The notes under the pieces are model-generated. The model saw only the letters and a list, made by a program, of their open reading frames with translations. It was not told the DNA's origin and did not search any database. Below, in pieces: positions 10,890 to 22,559 of a stretch of DNA of 64,000 nucleotides. This DNA comes from Bryum argenteum (taxonomy: Eukaryota; Streptophyta; Bryopsida; Bryales; Bryaceae). Position 1 is the stretch's first letter, and each line of letters begins with the position of its first letter. A program made the position numbers and the translations under genes. Location: NCBI GenBank assembly GCA_037043015.1, contig CM073330.1, positions 12,294,512 to 12,358,511 on the forward strand, given 5' to 3'.

Positions 10890-11507
10890 TACGGGAAAGG
10901 ATTTCCGAGAAGCGCGTGAACACCGACAGGGCAGACATGGATGTATGCAGGTGCGGGGAACTTGATTCCTGAAACCCTAGGAACAGTGACATTCTTAAGA
11001 ATCTTCGTTCGAACGCGTATTACTGTCGGCAAGGTACAAACATGGTTCGATACCCATAACCGGCGGGTCTCTGCGACTGTTACAACCCCGAGGATGGAGA
11101 ATGTGGAATCGGATTTCCAATCGGAAACACTGACTTCCAAACATCGTAAATTACCTGGAAATTCTTTCTGGTGCAATGCTGCAAGTGTTGTGCTGAGGGC
11201 GAGGTTGCTGTTCGACTTCGGTGGATCAAAGCGCCGGTGCGAAGTAGCTTACCGAAGCTCCGCCGCACTTTTGTAAAAATAAGGTGAGTGGAAATAAGGT
11301 AAACTGGAAAATGCAAAGGAAACAATTGAAAAACGGGGGATTGTTTAAGGCCACGGCTACAGTCGCAAGCTTCACAATGTATGGTGAGCGTGCACCACAA
11401 ATTAGCTAAATAAACATCTTCAGCTAGCTTCTACGAGCGAGCTTTGGGTGTATGTGATTCCAATCATAGTACCGTGTATGGTTCTGTATCCCACTGAAAC
11501 CAATAGA

Positions 11508-11690
11508 TGTTTGAACATTTGTACAAAAATGTTTGAGGTGAAATGGAGCCATAACTGAATTTTCTGAATGTTCAGAATGTACCAATGTACAATGTATGCT
11601 CTGGACAATAGAGTCTCATTTGAATCGTCTGAATGTACAGTATTTTTGATCTCCACTGGAGCCTGAAACGAATTGTTTGAATGTACAGGA
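11508..11690. repeat. 3'-flank minisatellite of family copy 3
   Basis: About four diverged units of the ~43-bp repeat, with TTTGAATGTACAG and TGGAGCC segments. It closely parallels 9490-9672. Confidence 0.55.
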
Positions 11691-11759
11691 TGTAGATTCC
11701 CCAACGGATCGATTTTGATTCGATCTTGAGCTTAGGAATCTGCGCTAGGATGTGAAGTT

Positions 11760-12119
11760 CTAAAAAATACTGTGCAGCCATGCCTTGAAGGTGCTCATTG
11801 CAACTTCTGAGGCACTAGAGTTGCGATACTGTGGGCGAAGTCTCGTTTGGAGTTCTAAAGTGCCGTCGGAGTTCTCCGTGATGGTGATGCGATCGCAGTC
11901 GCAGCACTCGTCGGAGCTCAAAAACAGTCGCTTTTCGGCGTCGCTCTTGCCTTGCAGCATAAACTCCTGGTAAGTCCAGTTGACGTCGAGCTGCATGCGG
12001 TGGTGGGCGCCTACTTTGACGCTGGTGAGCTTGGCGTAGCAATTGCGATTACCCACTTGCAGGGTGAAGCCTTGCTTGGTGGCGTTCACGATCACCGTCG
12101 TCACCTTCGAATCCACCAT
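11760..12119 (-). CDS. Small Cys-cluster family protein, copy 3 (intact, 119 aa)
   Basis: Starts MVDSKVTTVIVNATKQGFTLQVGNR, one residue longer at the N-terminus than copies 1 and 2, and ends MSTFKAWLHSIF. It retains NRNCYAKLTSVKVG, LDVNWTYQEFMLQ and SSDECCDCDRITITENSDG. The ATG at 12119 is the only ATG near the aligned start. It is more diverged from copies 1 and 2 than they are from each other. Its upstream region (12200-12600) also differs from theirs, so it represents an older duplication. It is the copy closest to the DGAT3-like gene, both being on the minus strand. Function unknown. Confidence 0.82.
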   Translation of the reverse strand: MVDSKVTTVIVNATKQGFTLQVGNRNCYAKLTSVKVGAHHRMQLDVNWTYQEFMLQGKSDAEKRLFLSSDECCDCDRITITENSDGTLELQTRLRPQYRNSSASEVAMSTFKAWLHSIF

Positions 12120-12247
12120 ACTAATGAATTTCTAGTCTTGCAAACGGGACAGAGTTGTCAAATCTAGCTCACTCAGGATTGCAACTGAAGCTTCTGTTTC
12201 CCGAACTAGAAAGTTGATGCACTGGTAAGAATTCTCTTCTGAGGGCT

Positions 12248-12257
12248 CATATAAATG
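12248..12257 (-). promoter_or_regulatory. TATA-type box of copy 3
   Basis: Minus strand CATTTATATG, about 130 bases before the ATG. It is followed on the minus strand by AGAAGAGAATTCTTACCAGTGCATCAACT. The GAGA..GCTTA..TGCATCAACT arrangement recurs after the boxes of the copies at 36179, 37880 and 39551, and supports a shared transcription start region. Confidence 0.5.
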
Positions 12258-12324
12258 AAGATGAAAAGATTCGCCGGTAAGGCAGAGTGGCAGACACACT
12301 GATGTCCGCAAAACGCGTTCAAGC

Positions 12325-12406
12325 CCTGGGTACTGTAGTAGAAACAGTACAGCAGCAAACGCGGTAAACGCATACCCTGGGTACTGTAGTAGAAGCAGTA
12401 AAATGC
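12325..12406. repeat. Direct repeat upstream of copy 3
   Basis: CCCTGGGTACTGTAGTAGAA occurs twice about 51 bases apart (starting near 12325 and 12376). A similar CCAGGG...ACTGTAGT block lies upstream of the copies at 37880 (about 37650) and 41140 (about 41340). It is therefore a candidate upstream element rather than a chance repeat. Confidence 0.45.
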
Positions 12407-12996
12407 GGAGGATGATTCTGTTTCATCCACGACGCTTTCCGTGTTCGTGTTTCGCTCCGTACGCGGCAGCTGGATGCCGTCCGCTGTGTAAAAGAATGTG
12501 AAAGGCATTAATTCTCGATAACTCCCACAGATAGGGCAAGCCAGTCCAAAGATCGAAGAAAACAAGATAAAAAGGAAGCTTCCAAAAGAAATCCCCGTCA
12601 CCTCGTACCAAACAGAAGGGACAGATTTTCAGTAGACAACGTAGAAAAAACGTACTTTAGGAGCCTTTGGTGTAGATTGTCATTGTGCAACTCAAGACAA
12701 ATACTGAATTTGCAACTTGAATGAGCAATTCTACTATGATCCTCTGATCATGTACAAGCAACTTTCACAACGGAGCGAAGGGCGGGCGAAATTGTATCGT
12801 AAAAATCTCATGTATCAAAAATGATAGTACAAATCTTCAGCAAATGAGTTGAAGATGTCAAAAGGCATAGGGTCACTATGGTTACACGCAAGCCAGCGTC
12901 GTCTCACACATCCTATTGTTGATGGTGGACATGGCAAAATAATCAGGTCAAGCTAATACAGTATTTACATAGCTGGAGCACAGGATGCACTCTCGG

Positions 12997-14223
12997 CTAT
13001 CTGCTGGCAAAAGAAGGCAAGGTTGATGACATGCCAAAGTGATCAAGCAGCGCGTCTACATCGTCCACGGCGACATTAGAAAGTAGCGATCGTCCCTCGC
13101 CAGTTTTCAGACGTACATTCGGAGCGCTCTTGCACTTCCCCATGCACTTGCAACCAGTCACCGCAATACTCGAAGACTCAGGAAGGCTCTCTTGTAATGA
13201 AGCAAGAATCTCCAGCGCGCCATTTCTTTTACACTTCCCTCCAATGCAAACTTCAATGACGCCTTCGTCAACTGATGGTATGATGATAGGTCCGTCCGGG
13301 CCTCTGATGAAATTCTCTCTTGTACTGATACTCGCCAATTCACTAGTCCGCGCAACAATAACAGATTCCTCTTCTGAAGCAAATCGTTCCGATGCCGGTG
13401 AGGATGCGGTCTCCAATCGAGCAGCTGTCTCCTCTCTCGTTACGAGACTCGCTGTGTTGCAGAGTGCTCTAATTTGCGCGACAATAGGATGCTCCTCTTC
13501 GTCTGCAAATTGCTCCGGTGCAGGTGAAATTACAATCTCCGATCGAGCAGCGGGCTTCTCACTCGCCGTATTGCAGAGTGTTCTAATCTGCGCGACTACA
13601 GAATGCTCCTTTGCGTCAGCAAACCGCTCCGTTACCGGTGCAGTTACGGTCACCGATCGGGCAGCAGAAACAGCCGTACGCTTCTTGCGCAAAGCTCGCA
13701 TGTCCATCGCTTTTCCGTTGTCGCTCTCGCTGGAGGACGAAGACGAAGAGCTTGAAGATGAGGAGTCTTTCTTCTGTTTCTTCGCCTTCAAGGTGACCTT
13801 TGCCATGTCTGCTTTGGCATCGTCTTCAGAAGACGACGATGAAGACGAGGAAGACGAAGACGACGAGGACGACGATCCCGCCTTCTTCTTCTTCACCTTC
13901 AAATTCATCGAATCCACCTCCGCTTGCAAATCCCTCAGATTCACGATCATTCTCTCCATCAATGGATCGCTCACAGCAACCGACGACGATGTGATCAACT
14001 CCCGTTGCACCTTGACAAGCTCCTGCACCTTGGAAACTTTCACAGCCAATCTCTCCTTCTTCTTGCCGCAACGCACACGGAGCGCGTAGAATCGCTCATG
14101 ACTACAATCGGCGAAAGAAACAGATGCGCGCTTCGATAGCAGCTGCTGCTCTCCACGAAAACTCGATTCGCATCCTTGTAATTGCGCCACAGCCAATCCC
14201 GACCTCGCCATAGCCATCGCCAT
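12997..14223 (-). CDS. DGAT3: DGAT3-like protein with C-terminal [2Fe-2S] thioredoxin-like domain
   Basis: 408 codons, one exon. The C-terminal ~90 residues have the thioredoxin-like ferredoxin pattern of plant soluble diacylglycerol acyltransferase 3: EVCIGGKCKRNGA (Cys326, Cys331) and TGCKCMGKCKSAPNVRL (Cys358, Cys360, Cys364). Known DGAT3 proteins are cytosolic, bind an iron-sulfur cluster through such cysteines and use acyl-CoA to make triacylglycerol. The central part is unusual: two serine runs (about 117-132 and 154-166) and three imperfect ~36-residue repeats (about 188-301) around ERFADEEEHPIVAQIRALCNTAS-type segments. The N-terminal 110 residues look partly coiled-coil. The start at 14223 is the first of three closely spaced ATGs (MAMAMAR). 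Alternative: a ferredoxin-fold protein without acyltransferase activity, since catalysis cannot be read from motifs. Confidence 0.8.
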   Translation of the reverse strand: MAMAMARSGLAVAQLQGCESSFRGEQQLLSKRASVSFADCSHERFYALRVRCGKKKERLAVKVSKVQELVKVQRELITSSSVAVSDPLMERMIVNLRDLQAEVDSMNLKVKKKKAGSSSSSSSSSSSSSSSSEDDAKADMAKVTLKAKKQKKDSSSSSSSSSSSSESDNGKAMDMRALRKKRTAVSAARSVTVTAPVTERFADAKEHSVVAQIRTLCNTASEKPAARSEIVISPAPEQFADEEEHPIVAQIRALCNTASLVTREETAARLETASSPASERFASEEESVIVARTSELASISTRENFIRGPDGPIIIPSVDEGVIEVCIGGKCKRNGALEILASLQESLPESSSIAVTGCKCMGKCKSAPNVRLKTGEGRSLLSNVAVDDVDALLDHFGMSSTLPSFASR

Positions 14224-14427
14224 CGCGCACCAATTGCTCTCTCTCTCAGACGATCACAGGAGCTTCCAAATAACCCCTGTTGCCACAACACCAAGGCAAT
14301 GACCTCTAAAATCTCCATAGCCATCGACCGATTGCTTGTGCTAGCATTCTGCATTGTGTGTGTTCGAAGTGTGCGACACACACCAGGGGTGTGCTCAAAG
14401 TGTGCCGAGCGACCTTCACGCTCTATT

Positions 14428-14433
14428 CTTATT
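14428..14433 (-). promoter_or_regulatory. CCAAT box upstream of the DGAT3-like gene
   Basis: ACCAAT on the minus strand, about 205 bases before the ATG at 14223. This single motif match is only suggestive. Confidence 0.25.
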
Positions 14434-14480
14434 GGTTAAACCTATTCCAATATGACGTGGCTGACACGGTGGATGGACTG

Positions 14481-14640
14481 GCGTGCCATGTCGGATGAGA
14501 GCACGCTTTTGGCACACAGCGTCCTCGTCCATTCCCATTGGGTGGGACATCTCCGAATGTGATGTGGCAGAAAGGTGGGGTGCAAATGGGCTGAGGTGGC
14601 GTGCCATGTGGGATGGAAAGCACGCTTTTGGCACGCAGGG
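14481..14640. repeat. Direct repeats upstream of the DGAT3-like gene
   Basis: A ~37-bp segment beginning TGGCGTGCCATGT and ending GCACGCTTTTGGCAC occurs at about 14479-14516 and 14599-14636. Copies are ~120 bases apart and 260-420 bases before the gene's ATG. They could be promoter elements or part of a small decayed repeat. Confidence 0.5.
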
Positions 14641-14723
14641 GGAAAGCGTGTGTGGATAGTGAAGCGTGGACCCCTGCAGGTTTCCAGTTGCAAGGCACAT
14701 GGGTCGTTTTGACTGCCGTCGTT

Positions 14724-14981
14724 GTTGAACCAAGTATTTCAAGGGACCAATGAAATACTCCGGAGTAGAGGTAGTCGTGGCCAGGGCTATACAATTGAAC
14801 CGCTATTATTAGTCGTTAATTTGGGGTCTTCTTATCTAGCCTTTCATTTCTTTTTTTATCTAATGTTTGAATCTAATGGCGGGCATTGGGGTCCCAAAAC
14901 TTTCAAGAGCAACTTCAAAATTATATTGCAATTCCTCATGAACTCAAGATGCATTCAGAAACACAATCATTTCTTCTCATA
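14724..14981. other. AT-rich spacer
   Basis: No recognisable gene. It ends at the TA target of the element at 14982-15736. Confidence 0.4.
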
Positions 14982-15736
14982 ACCCCTAACATGTTTCTAA
15001 TGCATCTTGACCCTAATGTGTTTCTGAATGCATCTTAATCGCTAATGTGTTTTTAAATGCATCTTGACCCCTAATGTCATAAGACTTCAAGATTGCGAAA
15101 AAGCCTTAGCCCTTGGTTATTGCAAGGTGCAGCTTTTTGACTTTTGAGAAATCTTTGAGTATGTAACTGTAGGATCTAGTACCTAACTTGTACATGTATG
15201 TGTGTATGACTTCTTAGATTCAAATTCCTCACCAATGTGAGGTCATGTTGTTCAAAGTTGGAAGAAAGTATTTTTCCATAGTTGTAAAATGGGTTCGAAG
15301 TACTTTGTAAGCCAAAAAAACCTATTTCAAGAGTAAATTCTTGGGTTGGAAATCCAAATGGTGATATCATACCTTCCTACCATTTCTACATGTGAAAAAA
15401 AACAAAACTTGAAAAAAAGTAAAATCTCAATTTTTGGTGAATTTTTGAAGTTATAGCGATCTGATTAATTTAAGCATTTTGAAACATTTGAGAATTAATG
15501 ATCATATACCGCAGTTTGGGCAGTTTTGGGCAGATTTATTTATTATAGTGTTTTCTAACTAATATCTTTTTTAAGTATGAGAAATTTTGAGGCTCGTAAT
15601 GACTTTCTGGAAAGGTATGGAGAAATTCTACAATTTGCACAAAGTTTCAACTTCATAAAATCTATATTTAGAAACTCAGAATCTAACCAGAGTCAAATCA
15701 AACATCACTGTTAGGGCTCATTTTGACATTAGGGGT
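14982..15736. mobile_element. Non-coding element with ACCCCTAA ends and TA target
   Basis: Short inverted ends ACCCCTAA...TTAGGGGT are flanked by TA (14980-14981 and 15737-15738). Just inside the left end are three ~34-bp repeats (AATGTGTTTCTGAATGCATC type, 14982-15080). The ends match those of 31814-32420, which sits in a segment with an empty paralogous site; this supports reading both as one family. There is no coding capacity, and the transposase source is unknown. Confidence 0.45.
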
Positions 15737-15739
15737 TAA

Positions 15740-17053
15740 CAATGAGATTCCGATAAGAGATTTTTTTTCCTAAACCCTATAATAATGATGAAGAAATGGT
15801 ATTGACCAAATTAGAATATTTCTATGGGAATTCAAGGTCGTACCAACAATAGCATTTGCCAAATTCGGATTCATCATCTCTTGGCTCTTGTTCCTCGATA
15901 GCTTTCCGTCCTGCACCTTGGAGCCTCTCAACTCTATTTCCAAATTCTTCAAAAATAAACTTGGAGAAAACAAAATATCTAATAATGTAGTGTTATAGTA
16001 CTCTAGTACAAAAATTTCTAAGTAGATTATGAAACAATTGATTTCCTTAAAAATAGATGTACACTTCTTACAAAAAAGCGGGTGGATGAAAAATGTTAAG
16101 ATAAGCAACAATACAAGGAAAATGTACATCGTTTAAGAAAGTTAACGGTTGTGCTTTGAACACTGTCAACAATGAGCGTAAATATAGGCCCTCAATAAAT
16201 ATTAAGCAATAATATAGTTCAAATTTTCTTGAGCACTATTATTACTAGTAACCTAGCAACTCGAGGGTTAAGCAAGTCAAAATTGTCACCAATCAAGAAC
16301 AAGAGATAATACTTTCTCCGATATAACAAATGGAACGCCATTAACAAGGTTGGTCACAAGTTTGTATACTTTGTACGGTGATATATGATAAACTGTACAT
16401 GCCTATATAGAAGAACATTCAGTACAAATAATGCAACTATATACCACATAATATGTTAAAAGTTTGAATTCATATATATATAGAATCGGACTGTATATAA
16501 CAATTGTATATATGACATGTACGCTACATCATATATTCCAAACATATTCCAAACATATACACCACATAATATATCAAAAGTAAGTAATTTTTGTCCAAAC
16601 ATGTACTATACATGGGTATTCTTTGGGTTTGGAAAAGCTTATAACTTATAAGACTTATGTGAAGTACAAGTCTAAAAAGTATAGATTTAAGAGGTTCCTA
16701 AAATGGAAAATGAAACATAGGAATGGAAGATGAAATATAGGAATGTATGCAAGATTTGATTTTGTTGGTGCATTGTAGCAAACTAGCAACTTCATTCCAT
16801 CATTGTGGATTTGCAGATCTCGTTGATGGGATAGAATTTGGACATAACTCATCCTAGTAGTCATAATTTAGTAAGTTACTAAGTAGTCTTGTTGCATGGA
16901 TTATTAGACTGGAAACTTAACAGAGGCAAATTGAAATGGCATAAGCATATATCTTACACACACATGTGATTTGTATAAATTAATCATTTTAAAAGAAAAA
17001 GTGACTTTTTAGTTCTTGCAATTTGTCCTAAGTGATGTAGACCTTTCAAAATC
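15740..17053. other. AT-rich intergenic DNA, no gene seen
   Basis: Open frames are short with A/T-driven composition and no recognisable motifs. TATATA-type simple stretches occur at 16470-16560. Confidence 0.4.
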
Positions 17054-17378
17054 CACCGCTAAAAATTGGAGGTTTGCAACATTTTTGTCAAACGTTGCCC
17101 AAGTCTTCAAATCTATTCTATTTACGGTTTAGTAAAATAACCAACGTTACTGTATCGATAACCAATGTTACCTCAGAGATAAGCAACGTTGCTACAACAA
17201 TTACTAACAATAGCAATAATTAATGTTGTGGCATAATAAACAACCTTCACTCATTATTTCATAAATTTAAGATTGTAACTTTTAACATCGCTAGAATAAG
17301 AATGCTAGTCTATTTATGAAGTGACTTTTATAGAAAATTTCAAAAAAAATATTGCAAACCCCCTCTTTTCAAGTAGTG
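17054..17378. mobile_element. CACTA-like MITE, diverged copy
   Basis: Ends CACCGCTAAAAATTGGAGG on the left and CCCCTCTTTTCAAGTAGTG on the right, with the internal GGTTTGCAA/TTGCAAACC inverted motif and AACGTTGC-type repeats shared with 22307-22555, 29989-30266 and 44235-44525. No coding capacity. Confidence 0.5.
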
Positions 17379-18579
17379 GATACTATGTGAAAATTTAGTT
17401 TTCATACACCTTGTTAAACTAATATTTGTTTACATATTCCTCTTGCATGTTAATACCTAGATATCAGGTACCACAGATATTTGGCTAGACAGTACCCTAG
17501 CATGATATCTGACTGCCCATATCTATCTCCTTGGCTAAATATTCAATTTTATAACGCAAATAATAACTTGCTAATGCAAATCTACTCATTTGACCCCAAA
17601 AAATATGTTTTTTCAAGTGATTTGACACTCTTAAGCACTTCCTCAAGGATTATCAAAAATAACGGCAGCCCTTGCTTGACCAAAATTTTAATATATTTAT
17701 ATAATCTCATTTCCGTGTTAAAAGGTGACCGTGAGCAGCGTTTCCATTGCATGGGGAAGACGACAAAAATATCTTTCCTGAGTTCATGCCTTGTCGCATG
17801 GTGTACAAGTTTACTAGCGTAGAAACCATGGTGACACCTATCGGCGTCTCAAAATAATAAGCATTGTTACCGCACCGATAAACAACACTACTGGAGCAAT
17901 TAGTGACGTTAGTGTACTAATAAGCTTGATAAGCTGATAAGTGATGTTGTCACATTGATTAGCACTCGTTACTTGTTATTAATAGATTTAAGGATGTAAA
18001 CATTGCTAGAGTAAGTACAAGAACCGTTACTTGTTATTTCATAGATTTAAGTATGTAAACATTGCTAGAGTAAGTACAAGGACCGTGGTTTTTTTATGAA
18101 GTGATCTTTATAGAAAAACTGGAAACCCACTTTGTCCGAAAATAAAGTGGAAACCGATGCCGTCTTTTAAGCTCAGAAAGATGTTGACATAGGCTTACAC
18201 ATAGCTTAATAAGCCAAATGAAATTCATCAAGCAAGACGTATATTCTCTATCACTTTATATATGGACAAGTTTGCTTAGTGAAATACACTAATGAGATAT
18301 CAAATCAAAGAAAGGGGCCTTGCTTTGCTTGTGAAATACCATGACTTAGACTTTTATACGTAAATTTATTGAATATAATTTTCTTCTTAAAACTTTAATA
18401 CGCTTGGCGTCCACTGTATCCAGGGAAAGTATTCGTTACAAAGAGAAGCCCCATGATAAACCACATAATTAGGAGTATCTATAACAATATTAATTTTTTT
18501 TTAGATAAAGCCAAAAACGTGATTGATGATGAATCACACAAATTTCAAAAAAGGATCATTTACAATAAAGAGAATAACT
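17379..18579. other. AT-rich DNA with MITE fragments
   Basis: A fragment at about 17950-18130 carries two tandem copies of an ATAGATTTAAG..TGTAAACATTGCTAGAGTAAG segment and resembles part of the 17054-17378 element. No gene recognised. Confidence 0.4.
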
Positions 18580-20900
18580 TCTAAACTTGGTTAAAGTAGG
18601 GCATATTAGTTTTTAAATTAAAATGTTGGTCGAACAAGGGCCATATTGTTTTTTAAAATTTTTTGAGAGAATTCTCAAAAGTCCTCACTCTAAATGATAT
18701 TGATGAAATTCATAGAATGCATCATTGCTTTGAAGTTGGGTAGAAAATGATGTTAACAGTTTCCAATGCAACTTTTCACAATTTTACGAAGACTTGTGCC
18801 GTATGACTTGTTTACAATGACTTGAAAAGTTGTATCATTATTAATTGTGTCCATACAAGTATTTGAGTAATTGTCAACAATTATTCAAGATAATGTTTCT
18901 TCTAGTGTTGGTGAAAGATGTATTCAATATTAGTTTAGATTATTGTCTATAAAATAAGTTCAATCCCGCTATATTAAGAATTGGAACAACTTGAAGACGC
19001 TTTACATGAGAATGAAAAATTATACATGGAAATGATGAAAGGTAAAATTTATTCTCATGTGATTGATTCTATCATTGGCTAAGTCCCGTTGAAAGCTTGG
19101 ATGTACACTTGCTAGTCGCTAGTAGACTCGATAGTCGCTAGTAGACTCGGTAGTCGCTTATAGACTCGTTAGTCTAGTAAAAGATATTAGTATATAAGTA
19201 GGCACTTACTCATTGTAAACTTAATTCTTGAATTAATTTCATTTTCCTTTATAGGATCTCCCCATTTCTAGCATTCTCTCCGCTCCGCTTGACGAAACAA
19301 AGAGTGCTCATGGCGTTTACTTCTCGTGCCAATGCGACACCACCTCTACGTTCTACGACGCGAGGCCTAGCCGCGGGCGCTGAGCATGCACCTCTGAATG
19401 TACCGCTATCAGCCCAAGCTTGGGCTACTTGGGAGGCTTGCATTGCGGCACAATACCACGACCAAGTCGCTATTCCTTGCAATCGATGCAACCCTCGGAG
19501 TAACTGCATGAAGTATTTTTGTGTGGATTGTAAACAAGGTGGATTGTGTCACACACAATTTGAGGAGGGCGCTCAACATCATAATCACGCACGTCTACAA
19601 ATTTACAAGAATACAAACCTTCTATTCGTGAGAAATGACTGATTTGCCGGAGTTTCTTGCTACCGAGGAAGTGGTTGCTTACATCTCCAACATGGAGTTG
19701 GTGTACTATTTACACACGAGGATGCTCACGAGAAGAGATCCTCGGGTACATTGTGAGGGTTGTCACAATGACGTTTCAAATTTAAGATCTAACCTACAGC
19801 TACAACAAAGGAATGTGGCAGTTGCTAGAGGATGTTCCCTTCAGTGCTTGCTCACATACAAACCTTTACCTCATAGGAGGAAACAACAACAACCAAAGCG
19901 AGCTCCATTCGAGTAGTTACACTATAGTTTGAGTTTGCTCCCTTGTGCATTTAATGATAGATATTGTTTTCCAAGCGATTGTATAGATATAGAATAATTT
20001 TGTTCAATTCTACAGGTTGATACTTGAAAGTTTCCACTTGTATATAATGAATTTATAGAAACTACTTCAAGAGTTTGGAATACTTTTTTACATTCATGTA
20101 TGTAGGTCAAGATAAGATATGAGTCGGTAGCTAGCATCCTATGATTGTACAAAGTGTTGTGAACAACTCTTTATGTAAACATCATATTGCACATATTTTC
20201 TTGAATGTCTATTAAACTTCATTATGAATGATGTTTTTTCTCAAATTTTCCAATGTTGAGTAAGTCAGTCTAGCATAGAGTGGATAAATGATTATGAAGC
20301 ACTTTTCAACTATATGTGAAATCATGATGAATCATGATGTTATATGTAAGTAGAAGATTACCATAAACTTGAAATATAGACAATATATACAATTGCCTTA
20401 TTGTTTCCAACTTAATGTTTTATTGCAATAATCTTTTTCTCATAATAGGAAGTATATTAAGCTTGTCCTTCATTACACTTCAATTTTTCAATTTTGTAGA
20501 GTATGCACTTTAGGATAGAGTTAGCAAGTGATAAATCCGATCATATGACTGCAAAAATAAGATTAATTGTTGTTACTTTGTACAATCTTGATTTTTCACA
20601 TCTATATTGAAGAGTCTCTGGTTTCTTTCTTTAAACAACACAACCAATTTGATATCCAATAAAGAGTCAATCTTCCAAAAGTCCTTCAAACATTCAGTCA
20701 ATTGGGAATCATTATTGGTTAGTTACCCTTAAATTGATTAAAGAGAATCTTTAGCATGCATGTAGGGTATTAATTACACTTGTCTCAAATTCAACACAAC
20801 CAAAGTTCAGCACATAAAAAGTGCTCTTTACCTACAAGCATCTTGCGAGGAAAACTTGTGCAAACCAATCTATGTGAAAGACCAATCTTCTCGTATAGTA
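18580..20900 (+). repeat. Segmental duplicate carrying PLATZ copy 1
   Basis: Similar along its length to 54730-57310: upstream AAGGGCCATATT, CCGTATGACTTGTTTACAATGA and TTCAATCCCGCTATA blocks, the PLATZ coding region, and downstream TTTGTGGAGTATGCACTTTAGG-type sequence. A third, inverted and shorter copy lies at 62500-63480. Because promoter and 3' DNA are included, the copies are DNA duplicates and not retrocopies. Confidence 0.75.
19310..19916 (+). pseudogene. PLATZ-family protein, copy 1, frameshifted
   Basis: The first part (ATG 19310 to about 19640) encodes MAFTSRANATPP, WEACIAAQYHDQVAIPCNRCNPRS and CMKYFCVDCKQGGLCHTQF. One extra T near 19638, relative to the intact copy at 55727, shifts the frame; the rest (DLPEFLATEEVVAYIS, HCEGCHNDVS, GCSLQCLL) continues in another frame to 19916. 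It lacks the proline run of the intact copy. Both parts are well preserved, so inactivation looks recent, unless the extra base is an assembly error. PLATZ proteins are plant zinc-dependent, AT-rich-DNA-binding regulators. Confidence 0.72.
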
Positions 20901-20964
20901 CAACACTATATATTATGCAAACAATGGCGGAAGGACAATATTATTACAATGAGACCTGTTGATT

Positions 20965-21000
20965 TTTTTATATTTTAATTTTTTTTAATTTTTTTTTCTT

Positions 21001-21031
<31 letters not shown>

Positions 21032-21045
21032 CTTTTTTAAAAAAA
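20965..21045. repeat. Poly-T rich tract
   Basis: Long T runs interrupted by a few A and C. It follows the end of the PLATZ duplicate and could mark the edge of an inserted segment. Confidence 0.6.
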
Positions 21046-22306
21046 TAAATTTTAGTAACGATTTTTCCTAGATGATATTTATAGATTGAATTAAGGAAGT
21101 GCCAACTATTCGTGACACGTACCGTTGGTCCATTGGTGCGGAGACTCCCTATCCACAATACATAACATTCTCGATTCATCCTTCTCCCATCTGTCTTTTT
21201 GTTGTAGCTTATTGTGGTGCACCATTGTTTTGGCGTTGCGAACTGTGGTGGTTTGGAGAAACCATGGTAGACAATTACCGTGCAAGAGTAAGGTTTTGTG
21301 TTGAAGTAAGACGTGACATTTTTTATAGCAAATTTCACTTCCCAAGCATGAGCACAAGGATTTCATTATAGCGATACATGTATCATTGCTACACTCTCTC
21401 AAGCGTTGGAGGTGAAAGATCTTGACAATCTCAAATCAAAACTTGCTTTTTGCATTGTCTCTTACTTTTGGGAAACATCGGTATTGTTTCAACTAAATAA
21501 CCTGAAAATTTCATTTCTGGAATGATACTTTGAAGTTCAAGCATGCTCGAGGGCACTGATGTTCATGTTGCATGCAAAAATTGTTTGCTACAACAGCCAG
21601 ATCAAGTGAAGGAGATTACATAACATGCTTAGGGATTAGAACGGATGATGATAGCGAGGGGGAGGGAGGAGCTCGTTTTGGATGGGAGTTTCGGAGATGT
21701 GCTTGTGCGCAAAGGGGAGAAGGGGACAAGAAACTGGTGGCTGTTGTAACATCGATCAGTTCTGTCATCACTTGCTGCTCAGAACGATCAGGGTGAAGCT
21801 TCGCCAAATGGTATTGGCAATTGCAGCAAAGGGCGTAACGAGCACGGCCTCGAGAAGACAATGTCACTATAAAGTGATGCCAACTCTCGCGAATCTCCTC
21901 TGGCCATCTTCTTAATTCGAGAGCAATAGAGCTATTCAGCAACCTATTGCAAGTTCATCGCCAATATTTAGCGAAGAAGGACTCTTCTCATACGAACTTG
22001 GGTGTCACTGCCATCGCCCAAGCTCCTAGCCGGCACTAGCCGGCACCTGGTTGTGACGCCAATCGGCACTGAGGAACTAAAGCAACACCACCCCACGACA
22101 AACAAGGTAATTTCAACATTGCGATACCCAACACTTACGAACTCTATGTGAGCAGATCTAGCGAAGTTCTCTGGTGAGCGCAAAAAAGCAGCCCAATAAC
22201 TCTCGTGCAAACACCCCTAATCCCGAGGATACGCACTTGTGCTTCAGACGTGGGCGTCACGGATATTGCCATCGCCTACGCTCCACTTAACGGCACACGG
22301 TTATCA
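21046..22306. other. Intergenic DNA, no gene recognised
   Basis: A 90-codon frame at 21099-21371 and short frames at 21570-21940 show no recognisable domain. Two related blocks (about 21965-22060 and 22215-22300), sharing an ACTTGGGTGTCACTGCCATCGCC-like phrase, suggest a small local duplication. Confidence 0.35.
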
Positions 22307-22555
22307 TTACTACAATTTGAAGGGGTTTGCAATATTTTCTTTTCAGATGTTGTTCAAGTTTAGCAACGTTTTGGGACTTGCTTGAGCATCGTTCTCATAA
22401 AAATAAGCAACGTTATCTATATGATCACCAAGCAATGTTATTATAATTTGGTTGAAAATGTTTCTCAAGCAAGTTCCATAACGTTGCTAGACTTAAGCAA
22501 TGCTTACACAAAAGCAACTCTGTAATGTTGCAAACCCCCCTCTTTTCTAGTAGTG
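22307..22555. mobile_element. CACTA-like MITE
   Basis: Inverted ends ACTACAATTTGAAGGGG and CCCCTCTTTTCTAGTAGTG with the shared GGTTTGCAA motif. Internal AACGTTGCT/AGCAACGTT segments make it largely self-complementary. No coding capacity. Confidence 0.6.
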
Positions 22556-22559
22556 TATG

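Noticed and set aside
13130..14089. 319-codon frame antisense to the DGAT3-like gene
   Set aside because: A mirror of low-complexity Ser/Glu codons; the minus strand has the recognisable iron-sulfur domain.
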